Made by a program: the position numbers and the translations under genes | NCBI GenBank assembly: GCA_029263375.1 | Contig: JAJCXP010000135.1 | Coordinates: 1 to 43,066 of the forward strand | Source: Acidobacteriota bacterium | Lineage (GTDB): Bacteria > Acidobacteriota > Thermoanaerobaculia > Multivoradales > JAHEKO01 | DNA length: 43,066 nt | Direction: 5' to 3' | The notes under the pieces: generated by a model | Told to the model about the DNA's origin: nothing | Seen by the model: the letters and a program-made list of their open reading frames with translations, nothing else | The model's database searches: none | In this document: positions 16,476 to 25,147 of the stretch, piece after piece | Layout: each line of letters starts with the position of its first letter | Numbering within the stretch: the stretch's first letter is position 1

Positions 16476-17375
16476 TCACCGGATCATGCCCAGCTCCAGC
16501 GCGACCTGGCGGATTCCTTCGAAGTCCGCGTTCTCCGCGACGATCAGCCGGTTTCGCGGCAGCGCCGCCAGCAGCGACGGGTCGTCGATCGAGATCAACG
16601 CGTCTTGCAGACGCTGAGTGAAACCGGCACCGAACAGGATCTCGAGCTCCGGATGCGCCGTCCAGTTGTAGTCGGCATAGTAGGGCGTGCTCCAGATCGC
16701 GCGCACGACCTCGGGATCGGTGTCACCGTTAGCCACCCGCTTGTCGTAGACCTTGTAGTTGACGGCGCCCACCTGGTACTGCCCGCTCTCTACCAGTTCG
16801 ATCGTCTTGTCGTGGCTGCCGGAGAAGCCGGGCGGCTCTTCGAAGAACTCGTCCGGACCGGCGCCACCGAACTCCCGGATGAAGAACTCGGGCATCAGTC
16901 GTCCCGAGGTCGAGCTCTCCGACCCGAAGGTGAAGCGGTAGCCGGCGATCGCGCCCGGGAAGTCGGTCGACGGCTCGAGCCCGGTGTCCCGATGAGCGAT
17001 GAAATAGCTGAAGTACTTCGGGTCGGCCTCGCCCTGGGCGATCGCCCGCGCCCCGGCAACGGCCTGCCGCGCCTGCACACCGGTCAGACCCCCGAACCAC
17101 GCCAGGTGGGCGTCGCCGTTCTTGAACATCTCGACCGACGCCTGATAGTCGCGCGCCGGAAGGTACTCCACCGGCACACCGAGCAGTTCGCCGAGGTGGT
17201 CGGCGAGCGGAGCGAACTTCTCGATCAGCTCGGTCGTGTTCTGGTCAGGGATCGCCGTGAAGCGAAGCGTCGGTTCGGGAGCGGGCGGCGCTGTGTCACC
17301 GCACGCACCGAGAGTCAGTGCCAATAGCAACACCGGCGATAGCGCGCGAGCCCAGCGCTCGAGAGATCCCATCAT
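16476..17375 (-). CDS. PhnD-like substrate-binding lipoprotein, putative selenate type
   Basis: A 299-residue lipoprotein (lipobox LTLGAC, Cys25). The mature sequence begins LRFTAIPDQNTTELIEKFAPLADHL and contains AHLAWFGGLTGVQARQAV, ARAIAQGEADPKYFSYFIAH, FGSESSTSGRLMPEFFIRE and FSGSHDKTIELVESGQYQVGAVNY. I recall this set as diagnostic of the family annotated as putative selenate ABC transporter binding proteins, close to PhnD. The substrate is inferred from family memory only; no selenium-handling gene is visible nearby. The ribosome-binding site lies inside the near-palindrome AAGGAGCCTCCTT (17378-17390), which could partly hide it. Confidence 0.85.
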   Translation of the reverse strand: MMGSLERWARALSPVLLLALTLGACGDTAPPAPEPTLRFTAIPDQNTTELIEKFAPLADHLGELLGVPVEYLPARDYQASVEMFKNGDAHLAWFGGLTGVQARQAVAGARAIAQGEADPKYFSYFIAHRDTGLEPSTDFPGAIAGYRFTFGSESSTSGRLMPEFFIREFGGAGPDEFFEEPPGFSGSHDKTIELVESGQYQVGAVNYKVYDKRVANGDTDPEVVRAIWSTPYYADYNWTAHPELEILFGAGFTQRLQDALISIDDPSLLAALPRNRLIVAENADFEGIRQVALELGMIR

Positions 17376-17390
17376 CGAAGGAGCCTCCTT

Positions 17391-17602
17391 TCAGAATTCG
17401 TAGAAGATGTACCGAAAGCCATTCTCGTCGCCGTACGGAAGGCCGTAAGCGTCGACGCCCGCGTCCGCGGGATTGTCGATCCTACAAGGCCGATGACGAA
17501 GAGTATCGGTCGAGCGTGGGTGGTCTCGCTCCAGACCGCTGATCGCGCGGCTCAGCTGCTGCCGAACCGGCTGGTCGAGCTCAGTGGAGCTCGAACTTGA
17601 TC
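17391..17602 (-). pseudogene. Possible gene remnant with outer-membrane-protein-like C-terminus
   Basis: A minus-strand frame runs from a TGA near 17602 to a TGA at 17391-17393 with no ATG, GTG or TTG in frame. Its translation looks protein-like (ELDQPVRQQLSRAISGLERD), and the end, AYGLPYGDENGFRYIFYEF, has the alternating aromatic pattern and final Phe of an outer-membrane barrel strand. It lies between the anchorless TonB protein and the binding protein of the importer. It could equally be chance; evidence is reading-frame appearance only. Confidence 0.3.
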
Positions 17603-17961
17603 GTCAGGTTGTAGAACACGGCGACCGGCTTGCCCCGCAGCGTGGCGGGCTCGAATCGCCACGATTCGAGCGCTTCCAGGGCCGCCTGGTCGATACCCAG
17701 AGGTAGTCCTGCGAGGATCTTTGAGCCGGTTACGCGACCGCTCTCGTCGATGATCGCCTCGATCACGACCCGACCTTCGATCCGTGCCCGTCGGGCGAGC
17801 TCAGGATAGCGAGGTGGCGGCGAGTAGAGCCGCACGGGCGCCTCTACATCCCAGCCGACTCGTAGGACCTCAGTCGGCTCGAAAACGGGCGGCGGATCAG
17901 GTATGCCGACCAGAGGATCCCCGATCGGCACCTGCGCTTCGACAGCTATCCGGGGCGCCAC
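17581..17961 (-). CDS. TonB C-terminal-domain protein lacking a membrane anchor
   Basis: A 126-residue protein from GTG 17961. Residues ~35-126 are a TonB C-terminal domain: VGWDVEAPVRLYSPPPRYPELARRARIEGRVVIEAIIDESGRVTGSKILAGLPLGIDQAALEALESWRFEPA, cited here by its key blocks PPRYPELARRARIEGRVV and ALESWRFEPA. Energy transducers of this kind normally begin with a transmembrane helix and a Pro-rich linker; here only a short Pro-containing piece precedes the domain. The frame is open further upstream into the cytochrome gene but offers no good start or hydrophobic helix. The gene may be an N-terminally truncated relic or a soluble variant. Confidence 0.78.
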   Translation of the reverse strand: MAPRIAVEAQVPIGDPLVGIPDPPPVFEPTEVLRVGWDVEAPVRLYSPPPRYPELARRARIEGRVVIEAIIDESGRVTGSKILAGLPLGIDQAALEALESWRFEPATLRGKPVAVFYNLTIKFELH

Positions 17962-18019
17962 ACGGATCGGCTCGAGGTCATCCGGGTCGGTGCGGACCGA
18001 CCGCCCGAGCCAATGCGTG

Positions 18020-18907
18020 TCAGTGGATCGCGACCGCGCGGTCGACCGCAGGTTGCGTCGCCAGGTAGTCGTAGATCGAGCCCAGGTCCTCGCGCGCCAT
18101 GCCGGCGAGCCACGGCCACGGCATCGCGGTGTTGAGCTCGCCTTCCGGCACCACCACCCGGAGCATGTCAGGGGAGTCGAGCGACTTGAAGTAGTCGATG
18201 AACTCGGCGCGGTTCATCCGACCGATGCCGGCGGTGGGATGGATCGTGATGTTCGCGGACGGGAGCGACCGGCCGAGCGGAATCTCGATCTCGACACCAC
18301 CGCTCAGGTCGGGGCCGTGGCACGCCGCGCATCTGCCGATCCGCATCAGATACTCACCCCGCGCGCGCGTGTCGATCGGGTCGTGGAGCTCGGCGACCGG
18401 GCGGCTCGGATCGGGAGGCGAGCTCTCGACGACAGGTGTCGGGCTCTTGAGGTAGGCCGCGATCACCCGAGCGTCTTCCGGCGTCAGCTGCTCGAGGCCC
18501 GACAGGAACGGGCTGAGGTGGATGACCCGCCCGCCCACCCCCTTCCGGGCCCCCAGCCTGGACGCCAGCTCCTTGACCGAGAGCGGCGCCAAAGCTTCAG
18601 CGTCGATCCGCGGTGCGAAGTCGCTCGACCCGAACACGCCCACGATTCCACCGCGGCCTTCGCTCCCCGGTACCGGCGGCCCCGAGTAGAGCGACCAGTC
18701 GCGCTCCGCGTGGCAGGTCGTGCAGAGAGTCACCTGGTTTACGAGGTAGGCGCCGCGCTCGAGGTCGGCTGCCGACACCGGGGGTGCGGCGGACCTCTCG
18801 CAACCGGTCGGCGCCATCGCCAGCCCGACCGCGAGCGAGAACCTGAGGAGGAGACATCCGTAGGACGTTGGGGAGCTCGAAGTCGGCTGACGGAGAGTTT
18901 TTGGCAT
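18020..18907 (-). CDS. Diheme cytochrome c lipoprotein
   Basis: A 295-residue exported protein with a signal segment ending in lipobox-like APTGC (Cys36). There are two haem c sites, CTTCH at 62-66 and CAACH at 193-197. Each domain has a candidate axial Met further on (LNTAMPWPWLAGM in the second). This two-domain plan is typical of small electron carriers of the alcohol dehydrogenase cytochrome-subunit and sorbitol dehydrogenase type, acting in the periplasm or on the membrane. No dehydrogenase partner is adjacent. It is divergent from the winged-helix regulator at 19003, which could control it. Confidence 0.9.
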   Translation of the reverse strand: MPKTLRQPTSSSPTSYGCLLLRFSLAVGLAMAPTGCERSAAPPVSAADLERGAYLVNQVTLCTTCHAERDWSLYSGPPVPGSEGRGGIVGVFGSSDFAPRIDAEALAPLSVKELASRLGARKGVGGRVIHLSPFLSGLEQLTPEDARVIAAYLKSPTPVVESSPPDPSRPVAELHDPIDTRARGEYLMRIGRCAACHGPDLSGGVEIEIPLGRSLPSANITIHPTAGIGRMNRAEFIDYFKSLDSPDMLRVVVPEGELNTAMPWPWLAGMAREDLGSIYDYLATQPAVDRAVAIH

Positions 18908-19002
18908 CGCAGCCTACGTATACAGCTCTTCGCTCGCACCAAGGGCTTAACTTTCCGCTAACGTCGACTCGAAGATCGACTCGAACACCATGGGAGGCCG
19001 CT

Positions 19003-20247
19003 GTGCGATTTACTGACCCCACCGTCGACTTCGGGCCGTTCCGCTTCAGAAGGGACAGTCGCGAGCTCTTCAGAGACGGTCGCAACCAAGAAGTGCCACA
19101 GCGCGCGCTAGCTCTACTCGACCTGCTCGTCGAACGTGCCGGCGAGCTGGTTTCCAAAGAGGAGATGTTCGAAGCGGGCTGGCCGGGCACCCACGTGACC
19201 GCGAGCTCACTGACCGAGGCGATGAGCCGTCTGAGGGGCGCGCTCGGTGACGACGCCCAGCGACCGCGCTACGTGGAGACGCTCGCCGGCCGAGGCTATC
19301 GCTTCATCGCCCCGGTGCGCGCGCCGGCGGCGCACCGGCGACGGCCGCTGCTCGCCGCCGCGGCGGCCGGCCTGCTGGTCGCGGCCGCACTGGCCTGGAC
19401 CGGAATTGGCGAGCCCGATCCTTTCGAGACTGCCCGGATCGCCGAGCTCTCGGCCGACGGCGACGTGATCGAGGAGTTGCCGTTGCCGCGGTTCGCGGTG
19501 CGCGACCTGGTTCCCAGCCCCGACGGCCGCCACCTGGCGTTCTCGACCGGCAACTCGATGGACGGAGACATCTGGGTGTTCGACCGCTCCAGCCGGGTGT
19601 TGTCCCGGCTCTCGCAGGGCGGCGACAACAGCGAGGCGGTATGGACGGCCGACGGCCAGTGGGTGGCGTGGGCCAGTCGGAGCGGGCGCTCGTTCGACCT
19701 GGTGCGTCGACGGACCGACGGCTCGGGCCCGATCGAGACCCTGCTCTCGGCGCCGGGTGATCAGTATCCCGAAAGCTGGTCAGCTGACGGGCGGCGCCTG
19801 GTCTATTCCGAGACCGGTGCCGGCGGCGGGCTCGACCTCGCCGTGCTCGAGCTCGAGGACGACACCTGGCGGCCTCGATCCTTGAGAGCCACGCCTCACC
19901 ACGAGTACCTCGGCTCCTACTCGCCCGACGGGTCGTGGCTGATCTTCGCGTCGGACGCCACTGGCGCGTTCGAGATCTACGTCCAGGACGGCGCCGGAGC
20001 CTCGACACCGGTACGGATCTCTCCACGCGGCGGCTCCGACCCATTCTGGTCAGCGGACGGCGGTTCGCTTTTCTACGTCCGCGCGGGCCAGGTCATGCGT
20101 CTCCGGCTCACGGCACCCGGGTTTCCGGGCCACTCCGCTCCCGAAAAGGTCCGCGGCCTCGAGCGTGTGACCCGAGTCAGAGCCACTGCCGCGGGTGGAT
20201 TCATGGCCGCGCTCCCGAGCCAGAACCTCGAATCCGCAGGCTCGTAG
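19003..20247 (+). CDS. Winged-helix regulator with transmembrane helix and PD40 beta-propeller
   Basis: A 414-residue protein. GTG 19003 follows GGGAGG (18992-18997); the frame extends upstream but without homology. Residues ~5-100 are an OmpR-type winged helix (VDFGPFRFRRDSRELFRDG, LVSKEEMFEAGWPG, YVETLAGRGYRFIAPV). A membrane helix follows at ~106-128 (PLLAAAAAGLLVAAALAW). The rest shows WD40-like PD40 repeats, with SPDGRHLAFS, TADGQWVAWAS, SADGRRLVYSE, SPDGSWLIFASD and SADGGSLFYVR, i.e. a TolB-like propeller outside the membrane. It is probably a one-component membrane sensor. Divergent from the cytochrome gene and 42 bp ahead of the ABC transporter genes. Confidence 0.9.
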   Translation: MRFTDPTVDFGPFRFRRDSRELFRDGRNQEVPQRALALLDLLVERAGELVSKEEMFEAGWPGTHVTASSLTEAMSRLRGALGDDAQRPRYVETLAGRGYRFIAPVRAPAAHRRRPLLAAAAAGLLVAAALAWTGIGEPDPFETARIAELSADGDVIEELPLPRFAVRDLVPSPDGRHLAFSTGNSMDGDIWVFDRSSRVLSRLSQGGDNSEAVWTADGQWVAWASRSGRSFDLVRRRTDGSGPIETLLSAPGDQYPESWSADGRRLVYSETGAGGGLDLAVLELEDDTWRPRSLRATPHHEYLGSYSPDGSWLIFASDATGAFEIYVQDGAGASTPVRISPRGGSDPFWSADGGSLFYVRAGQVMRLRLTAPGFPGHSAPEKVRGLERVTRVRATAAGGFMAALPSQNLESAGS

Positions 20248-20289
20248 GCACCACTCCCAGCAGCGATAGACTCTCCACGGAGACCACCC

Positions 20290-20979
20290 TTGCCAGCCAC
20301 CAACCTGATTCTCGACAACGTATCCAAGACGTTCACGCTCGGTCCGCAGGAGCTCCACGTCCTGCGCGACTGTTCCATGACCCTCGACGCAGGCGACGCC
20401 CTGGCGATCACCGGCCGTTCCGGCTCCGGTAAGAGCACGCTACTCCACCTGGTCGGCACTCTCGACGCACCCACCTCGGGGGCCATCCGGATCGGCGGCG
20501 AGGATCCATTCGCGCTCTCCGAGCCGAAGCTGGCGCGTTTCCGCAACCGAACGGTCGGCTTTATCTTCCAGGACCACCACCTCCTGCCGCAGTACACCGT
20601 GCTCGAGAACGTGATGATCCCGACCCTGGCCTTTCCGGGCGAGGGCGGCGACGAGGGCTGGGCTCGCGAGCTGCTCGACCGCGTGGGACTCGGCGGCCGT
20701 CTGGCGCACCGACCGGCCGAGCTCTCGGGCGGCGAGCGGCAACGCGTCGCGGTGGCGCGCGCGCTGGTCAACCGGCCCGCGCTGCTACTCTGCGACGAGC
20801 CGACCGGCAACCTCGACAAGGGCAACGCCGACGGCGTCATGGACCTGATTCTCGATCTTCACTCGGAGCTGGGCGCGGGCTCGGACCGAATCGTCATCGT
20901 GGTCACCCACAGCGATGAGATCGCACAGCGGTTCGCCCGGCGCGGGAGGTTGGACGAGGGGCGATGCGTCGAAGCCTGA
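20290..20979 (+). CDS. LolD/MacB-type ABC transporter ATP-binding protein
   Basis: A 229-residue ATPase beginning at TTG 20290 after an ACGGAG stretch. Motifs: Walker A GRSGSGKST (42-50), Q-loop region GFIFQDHHLLPQYTVLENVMIP, signature LSGGERQRVAVARALV, Walker B LLLCDEPTG and VVTHSDEIA. The Q-loop stretch and compact size fit the LolD/MacB/FtsE group that works with FtsX-type permeases as mechanotransmitters. The last 16 bp overlap the permease gene, so the pair is translationally coupled. Confidence 0.93.
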   Translation: MPATNLILDNVSKTFTLGPQELHVLRDCSMTLDAGDALAITGRSGSGKSTLLHLVGTLDAPTSGAIRIGGEDPFALSEPKLARFRNRTVGFIFQDHHLLPQYTVLENVMIPTLAFPGEGGDEGWARELLDRVGLGGRLAHRPAELSGGERQRVAVARALVNRPALLLCDEPTGNLDKGNADGVMDLILDLHSELGAGSDRIVIVVTHSDEIAQRFARRGRLDEGRCVEA

Positions 20980-23900
20980 TCTACTTCTGGCGCACCAACC
21001 TGGCGATCGCCTGCGGCGCCGCGGTCGCCACCGCGGTGCTCACCGGGGCGCTGCTGGTCGGCGATTCCGTGCGCGGCAGCCTGCGCGATCTGGCACTCTC
21101 GCGGCTCGGCGAGATCGACGATGCGCTGATCGGCGACCGGCCGTTTGGAGAGACCCTGGGAGCGCGGCTGGCCGCGGCTCTCGACCCTTCCGTCCGCGTC
21201 GCGCCGGTCCTGATGCTGCGCGGCAGCGCCACCCACGGCGACACGCGAGCACGCGCTTCGACCGTCAGCCTGCTGGGTGTCGACGGCCGCTTCTCGGAGC
21301 TCTACCCCGACTCGCCACCGATCGAGTTCGACAGCGAGGAGCGACCGATCTTCCCGCCGGTGGTGCTGAATCGCGCCTTGGCGCGCGAGCTGGACGCTGC
21401 GATAGGAGATCAGGTCCTGCTGTCGTTCGAGCGTCCGGCGGAGATCCCGCGCGAGACCCTGGTCGGCCGCCAGGACGCCTCGGAGACCATCCGCGTGATG
21501 CGCCTTTCGGTGGTTGCGATCGCCCCCAATCGCGGCCCCGGCGGCTTCGCTCTGACCGCGCACCAGAGCCAGCCGTTCAATGCCTACCTGCCGCTTGACC
21601 GGCTCCAGAGGGCTCTCTTCGACAGCGACGACCGCGAGCGGGTGAACCTCTTGCTGATCGACAAGTCCCTGGCACCTGCCGACCGGGTGCCCTCCGATCA
21701 GACCCTGGCCGACGCCCTGTCGGCGGTCCTGACCAACGACGACATCGGCTTGATCGTCGAGCGGCAGGACGATCGCCTGGCGATCCTGAGCCGTGAGTTC
21801 GTGCTCCGCCCGGTGCTCGGTGATGCCCTGACAGCGTTCGCCGCCGAGCGCGACGCGCCGGCGCAGCCGGTGCTGACCTACCTGGCCAACTCGATCTCCT
21901 CGGGCGACCGCTCGGTTCCCTATTCGACGGTGACCGCGCTCGATCCGCCCGCCGTCGAGTCGCTCGGGACCTTCCGGCTGATCGACGGCTCGCCCGCGCC
22001 GGCGCTGGCCGAAGACGAGATCCTGCTCACTGCCTGGACTGCGGACGACCTGGGGGCGGCCCCCGGCGACGAGGTCGAGATGACCTACTATCGCGTCGGC
22101 GAGCGCGACGAGCTGTCGGTCGAATCGAGTCGCTTCCGCCTGCGCGGCGTGGTCACCATGGAGGGGCTGGCTATCGACCGCCGGCTGACGCCGGAGTTTC
22201 CCGGCATCCACGACGCCGACGACATGTCGGCATGGAACCCGCCGTTCCCGGTGGATCTCGACGCGATTCGAGATCGCGACGAAGAGTTCTGGGACGACTA
22301 CGGCGCCGCGCCCAAGGCGTTCGTCTCGGAAGCGACCGGTCGCCGGCTCTGGCGCAGCCGCTTCGGGGACCTCACTTCGATCCGCTTGGCGCCGCCGGAC
22401 GGCGCGACCGTCGACGAGCTCGAGGCCGACCTCGACCGCACTCTCGCCGGCCACGTCGATCTGAACGCCGCCGGTCTCACCTTCCGGCCACTGCGAGAAG
22501 AGGGGCTGCGCGGCTCGCAGGGCGCCACCGACTTCGCTGGACTGTTCCTCGCTCTCAGCATGTTCCTGATCGCCGCGGCGGCGATGCTGGTTGGCCTGCT
22601 CTTCCGGCTCGGTGTCGAGCAGCGGGCGCGCGAGGTCGGCCTGCTGCGCTCGGTCGGGTTTCGGGTGAGCTCGGTGCGCCGCGCGCTGCTCGGGGAGGGC
22701 GGACTGCTGGCGGTGATCGGCGCGTCGCTCGGCCTCGGTCTGGCAATCCTCTATGCCTGGGCGATGCTGGCGGGGCTACGAACCTGGTGGCTGCCCGCCG
22801 TCGGCACACCGGTCCTCTTCCTGCACGCCGAGCCGTCTAGCCTGATCATCGGTTGGACCGCGTCGGTAGCGGTCGTCCTGCTGAGCGTCTGGTGGTCGCT
22901 TCGCAAGCTGCACAGGATTCCGGCGCCGGCACTGCTCGCCGGATCGACCGCAGTGGTCGACTCGGCCGCACGACCACGCCGTGCCCGAGCGCTGGCCCTG
23001 GTGTGCGCGGCGATCGCGCTGCTGCTCACGGTCTGGGCCGTGATCGATGGCGCGGTCACCTCCGGTCCCGCCTTCGGCATCGGAGCGTCGCTCCTGGTCG
23101 GCGGCCTCGCCTGGTTTTCATACCGGATCGGTGGCGGCAGCCGGCGCGAGAACGCTCTCGGCTCGATGGCGGTGATCGGCATGGGGGCTCGCAACAGCGG
23201 CCGCAACCGGGGGCGGAGCTTGCTGAGCGTCGCCCTGGTGGCCAGCGCCTGCTTCATCATTGTCGTGGTCGCGGCCAATCGGGTCGGACACGAAATCGAC
23301 GTCGAGGACCCGGCCTCGGGCGCCGGCGGCTTCACCCTGATCGCGCAGTCCGACGTGCCGCTGGTCACCGACCTCAACCGCCCCGATCGGCGCGCGGATC
23401 TCGGTTTCTCGGACCAGGACTCGCAGCGGCTCGAAGGGGTCGGTTTCTATCCGCTGCGGCTGCTGCCCGGCGAGGACGTCAGCTGCCTGAACCTCTACCG
23501 CCCGGAGCGGCCTCGGGTCCTCGGCGTTCCCGGGGACCTGATCGAGCGCGGTGGCTTCGCGTTCCAGCAGGTGGCCGCCGCCGGTGAGGAGCTCGAGAAC
23601 CGTTGGCGGCTGCTCGAGACCGACCTCGAGCCGGGCGTGATTCCGGCCTTCGCCGACAACAACTCGGCGCTGTGGGTGCTGCACCTCGGCCTCGGCGACG
23701 ACATCGTGATGCAGGACGAGGCCGGGCGAGAGGTAAGGCTGCGGCTGGTCGGGTTGCTGGCGCGGAGCCTCTTCCAGAGCGAGGTGCTGATCTCCGAGGA
23801 GAACTTCACGCGTCACTTCCCGAGCCGCTCCGGTCACTCGGTCTTTCTAGCCGATCCACCGCTCGCCAGGTCGGCCGAGATCAGCGCGACGCTGGAAGCG

Positions 23901-24353
23901 AACCTCGAGGACTACGGCTTCGACGTCACCGGCACAGGTGAGCGCATCGCATCGTTCCTGGCGGTCGAGCACACCTATATGTCGACCTTCCAGACGCTCG
24001 GTGGGCTCGGCCTGATCCTGGGCACGGTCGGCCTCGGTATCGTGCTCCTGCGCAACGTGCTCGAGCGGCGCGGCGAGCTGGCGACCCTGCGGGCGTTCGG
24101 CTACCGCCGGTCGACGCTGTCATGGATGGTGCTGAGCGAGAACGGCGCGCTGCTGGTCACCGGCATCGGAGTCGGCACGGTCGCCGGGCTGGTGGCATCG
24201 GCCCCGTACCTGATCTCGGCCGGCTCCCGGCTGCCGTGGGCCTCGCTCCTCGTGACGCTGCTGGTCGTCTTCGTGATCGGCATGCTCGCCAGCATCCTGG
24301 CGGTGGCCGGCACGCTCCGGGTGCCGCTGCTGCCCGCGCTAAAGGCCGACTAG
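20964..24353 (+). CDS. Very large FtsX-type ABC transporter permease
   Basis: A 1129-residue membrane protein. It has an N-terminal membrane helix (~14-36) and a long extracytoplasmic region (~40-520). A first FtsX core begins at ~523 (FAGLFLALSMFLIAAAAMLVGLLFRLGVEQRAREVGLLRSVG), followed by more helices, a second periplasmic region (~780-1000) and a second FtsX core at ~1010-1120 (LGLILGTVGLGIVLL, RRGELATLRAFGYRRSTL). It is thus a tandem two-core permease, longer than LolC/E or MacB (about 400-650 residues). Members move lipids, lipoproteins, peptides or antibiotics or transmit force; the cargo here is unknown. The PilZ gene starts 4 bp downstream. Confidence 0.9.
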   Translation: MRRSLIYFWRTNLAIACGAAVATAVLTGALLVGDSVRGSLRDLALSRLGEIDDALIGDRPFGETLGARLAAALDPSVRVAPVLMLRGSATHGDTRARASTVSLLGVDGRFSELYPDSPPIEFDSEERPIFPPVVLNRALARELDAAIGDQVLLSFERPAEIPRETLVGRQDASETIRVMRLSVVAIAPNRGPGGFALTAHQSQPFNAYLPLDRLQRALFDSDDRERVNLLLIDKSLAPADRVPSDQTLADALSAVLTNDDIGLIVERQDDRLAILSREFVLRPVLGDALTAFAAERDAPAQPVLTYLANSISSGDRSVPYSTVTALDPPAVESLGTFRLIDGSPAPALAEDEILLTAWTADDLGAAPGDEVEMTYYRVGERDELSVESSRFRLRGVVTMEGLAIDRRLTPEFPGIHDADDMSAWNPPFPVDLDAIRDRDEEFWDDYGAAPKAFVSEATGRRLWRSRFGDLTSIRLAPPDGATVDELEADLDRTLAGHVDLNAAGLTFRPLREEGLRGSQGATDFAGLFLALSMFLIAAAAMLVGLLFRLGVEQRAREVGLLRSVGFRVSSVRRALLGEGGLLAVIGASLGLGLAILYAWAMLAGLRTWWLPAVGTPVLFLHAEPSSLIIGWTASVAVVLLSVWWSLRKLHRIPAPALLAGSTAVVDSAARPRRARALALVCAAIALLLTVWAVIDGAVTSGPAFGIGASLLVGGLAWFSYRIGGGSRRENALGSMAVIGMGARNSGRNRGRSLLSVALVASACFIIVVVAANRVGHEIDVEDPASGAGGFTLIAQSDVPLVTDLNRPDRRADLGFSDQDSQRLEGVGFYPLRLLPGEDVSCLNLYRPERPRVLGVPGDLIERGGFAFQQVAAAGEELENRWRLLETDLEPGVIPAFADNNSALWVLHLGLGDDIVMQDEAGREVRLRLVGLLARSLFQSEVLISEENFTRHFPSRSGHSVFLADPPLARSAEISATLEANLEDYGFDVTGTGERIASFLAVEHTYMSTFQTLGGLGLILGTVGLGIVLLRNVLERRGELATLRAFGYRRSTLSWMVLSENGALLVTGIGVGTVAGLVASAPYLISAGSRLPWASLLVTLLVVFVIGMLASILAVAGTLRVPLLPALKAD

Positions 24354-24357
24354 GGCC

Positions 24358-25104
24358 ATGGAGCGACGACGCAAGAAGCGCTTCTCCCGCCGCCTTCAGA
24401 TCAACTACTGGCTGGCCGGCGACGACCAGATCCGCAGCAGCTATACGACCAACGTCTCGATCCAGGGCGCCTTCGTTGCCACCAACGCGCCGTCGGCGCC
24501 CGGCACCCGATTGCGGCTCGAGTTCACCGGCGACCAGGGGTTCATCGTCGAGTCGGTGGTCACCCACGCGGCGCGCGTGTCGACCTCGCTGCAGAGCATT
24601 CGAGCCTCGGGCATGGGCATACGCTTTCTCAGCGCGTCCGAACTGGTGAGCACGATGCTGCCGTTTCACTCCGAGGAGACTGAGCCCATCCCGGGCTCCG
24701 ACTCGGCCGCTTCCGACACCGATCGGACCTCGGAAGGCTCGACCCGGTCACGCGCATCCAAAAGGAGCGACTCGCAGGTCTACACGGTCGGGTTCCGCAA
24801 CGTCGGCTACCTTCTGAACACGATCGAAGAGGAGATCCGCTTCGGTGGCGTGTTCGTCGCCACCGATTCGCCCGCCGGTCTCCAGGAGGACGTGCGCGTC
24901 GCGCTGGCTCTGCCGGCGCCGATCAAGCGCACGATCTACGTCGACGCCGTCGTGGTCACTCTCAGCGATCCCGGCGCGGCCCACAGCGAATCGACCCTGC
25001 GCGGCATGGGTGTCGCTCTCAAAGACACGACGGCGGTGCTCCGAGAGCTGAACCAGTTGATCGACGCGGCTCGGCCGGCGAAGCCGCCCGATCCCGAGAC
25101 CTAG
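24358..25104 (+). CDS. PilZ-domain protein with two PilZ-like modules
   Basis: A 248-residue cytoplasmic protein. The first module (~1-95) has the basic RRRKKRFSRR stretch and NVSIQG, matching the RxxxR and (D/N)xSxxG cyclic-di-GMP-binding motifs of PilZ. A Ser/Asp/Thr-rich linker (~105-135) follows. A second module (~140-240) has the same strand pattern (EEEIRFGGVFVATD), but its motif residues are mostly lost, so it is probably non-binding. The gene is coupled 4 bp behind the FtsX-type permease. It ends with TAG at 25102-25104, which is also the first three bases of a repeat shared with the 13679 element. Confidence 0.88.
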   Translation: MERRRKKRFSRRLQINYWLAGDDQIRSSYTTNVSIQGAFVATNAPSAPGTRLRLEFTGDQGFIVESVVTHAARVSTSLQSIRASGMGIRFLSASELVSTMLPFHSEETEPIPGSDSAASDTDRTSEGSTRSRASKRSDSQVYTVGFRNVGYLLNTIEEEIRFGGVFVATDSPAGLQEDVRVALALPAPIKRTIYVDAVVVTLSDPGAAHSESTLRGMGVALKDTTAVLRELNQLIDAARPAKPPDPET

Positions 25105-25124
25105 CCAGCCCTTCTCACCCCGTC
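25102..25124. repeat. Second copy of the 23-bp edge of the palindromic element
   Basis: These 23 bases match the left edge of the element at 13679 with two mismatches and its inverted right edge with one; the shared core is CTTCTCACCCCGTC. Again it begins with the TAG stop of a gene, here the PilZ gene, and sits between convergent genes. No inverted partner arm is present; a short CCGTCGC/GCGACGG pair (25120-25126 and 25153-25159) could form a small hairpin instead. Confidence 0.65.
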
Positions 25125-25147
25125 GCTTGCGATGGGCTCTCGAGCGG

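Noticed and set aside
18597-19190. A 197-codon minus-strand frame overlapping the cytochrome gene and the regulator start
   Set aside because: It lies across two confident genes in another frame and shows no domain.
20859-22454. A 531-codon minus-strand frame opposite the FtsX-type permease
   Set aside because: No motif and a composition typical of antisense frames; the plus-strand permease has membrane helices and FtsX blocks.
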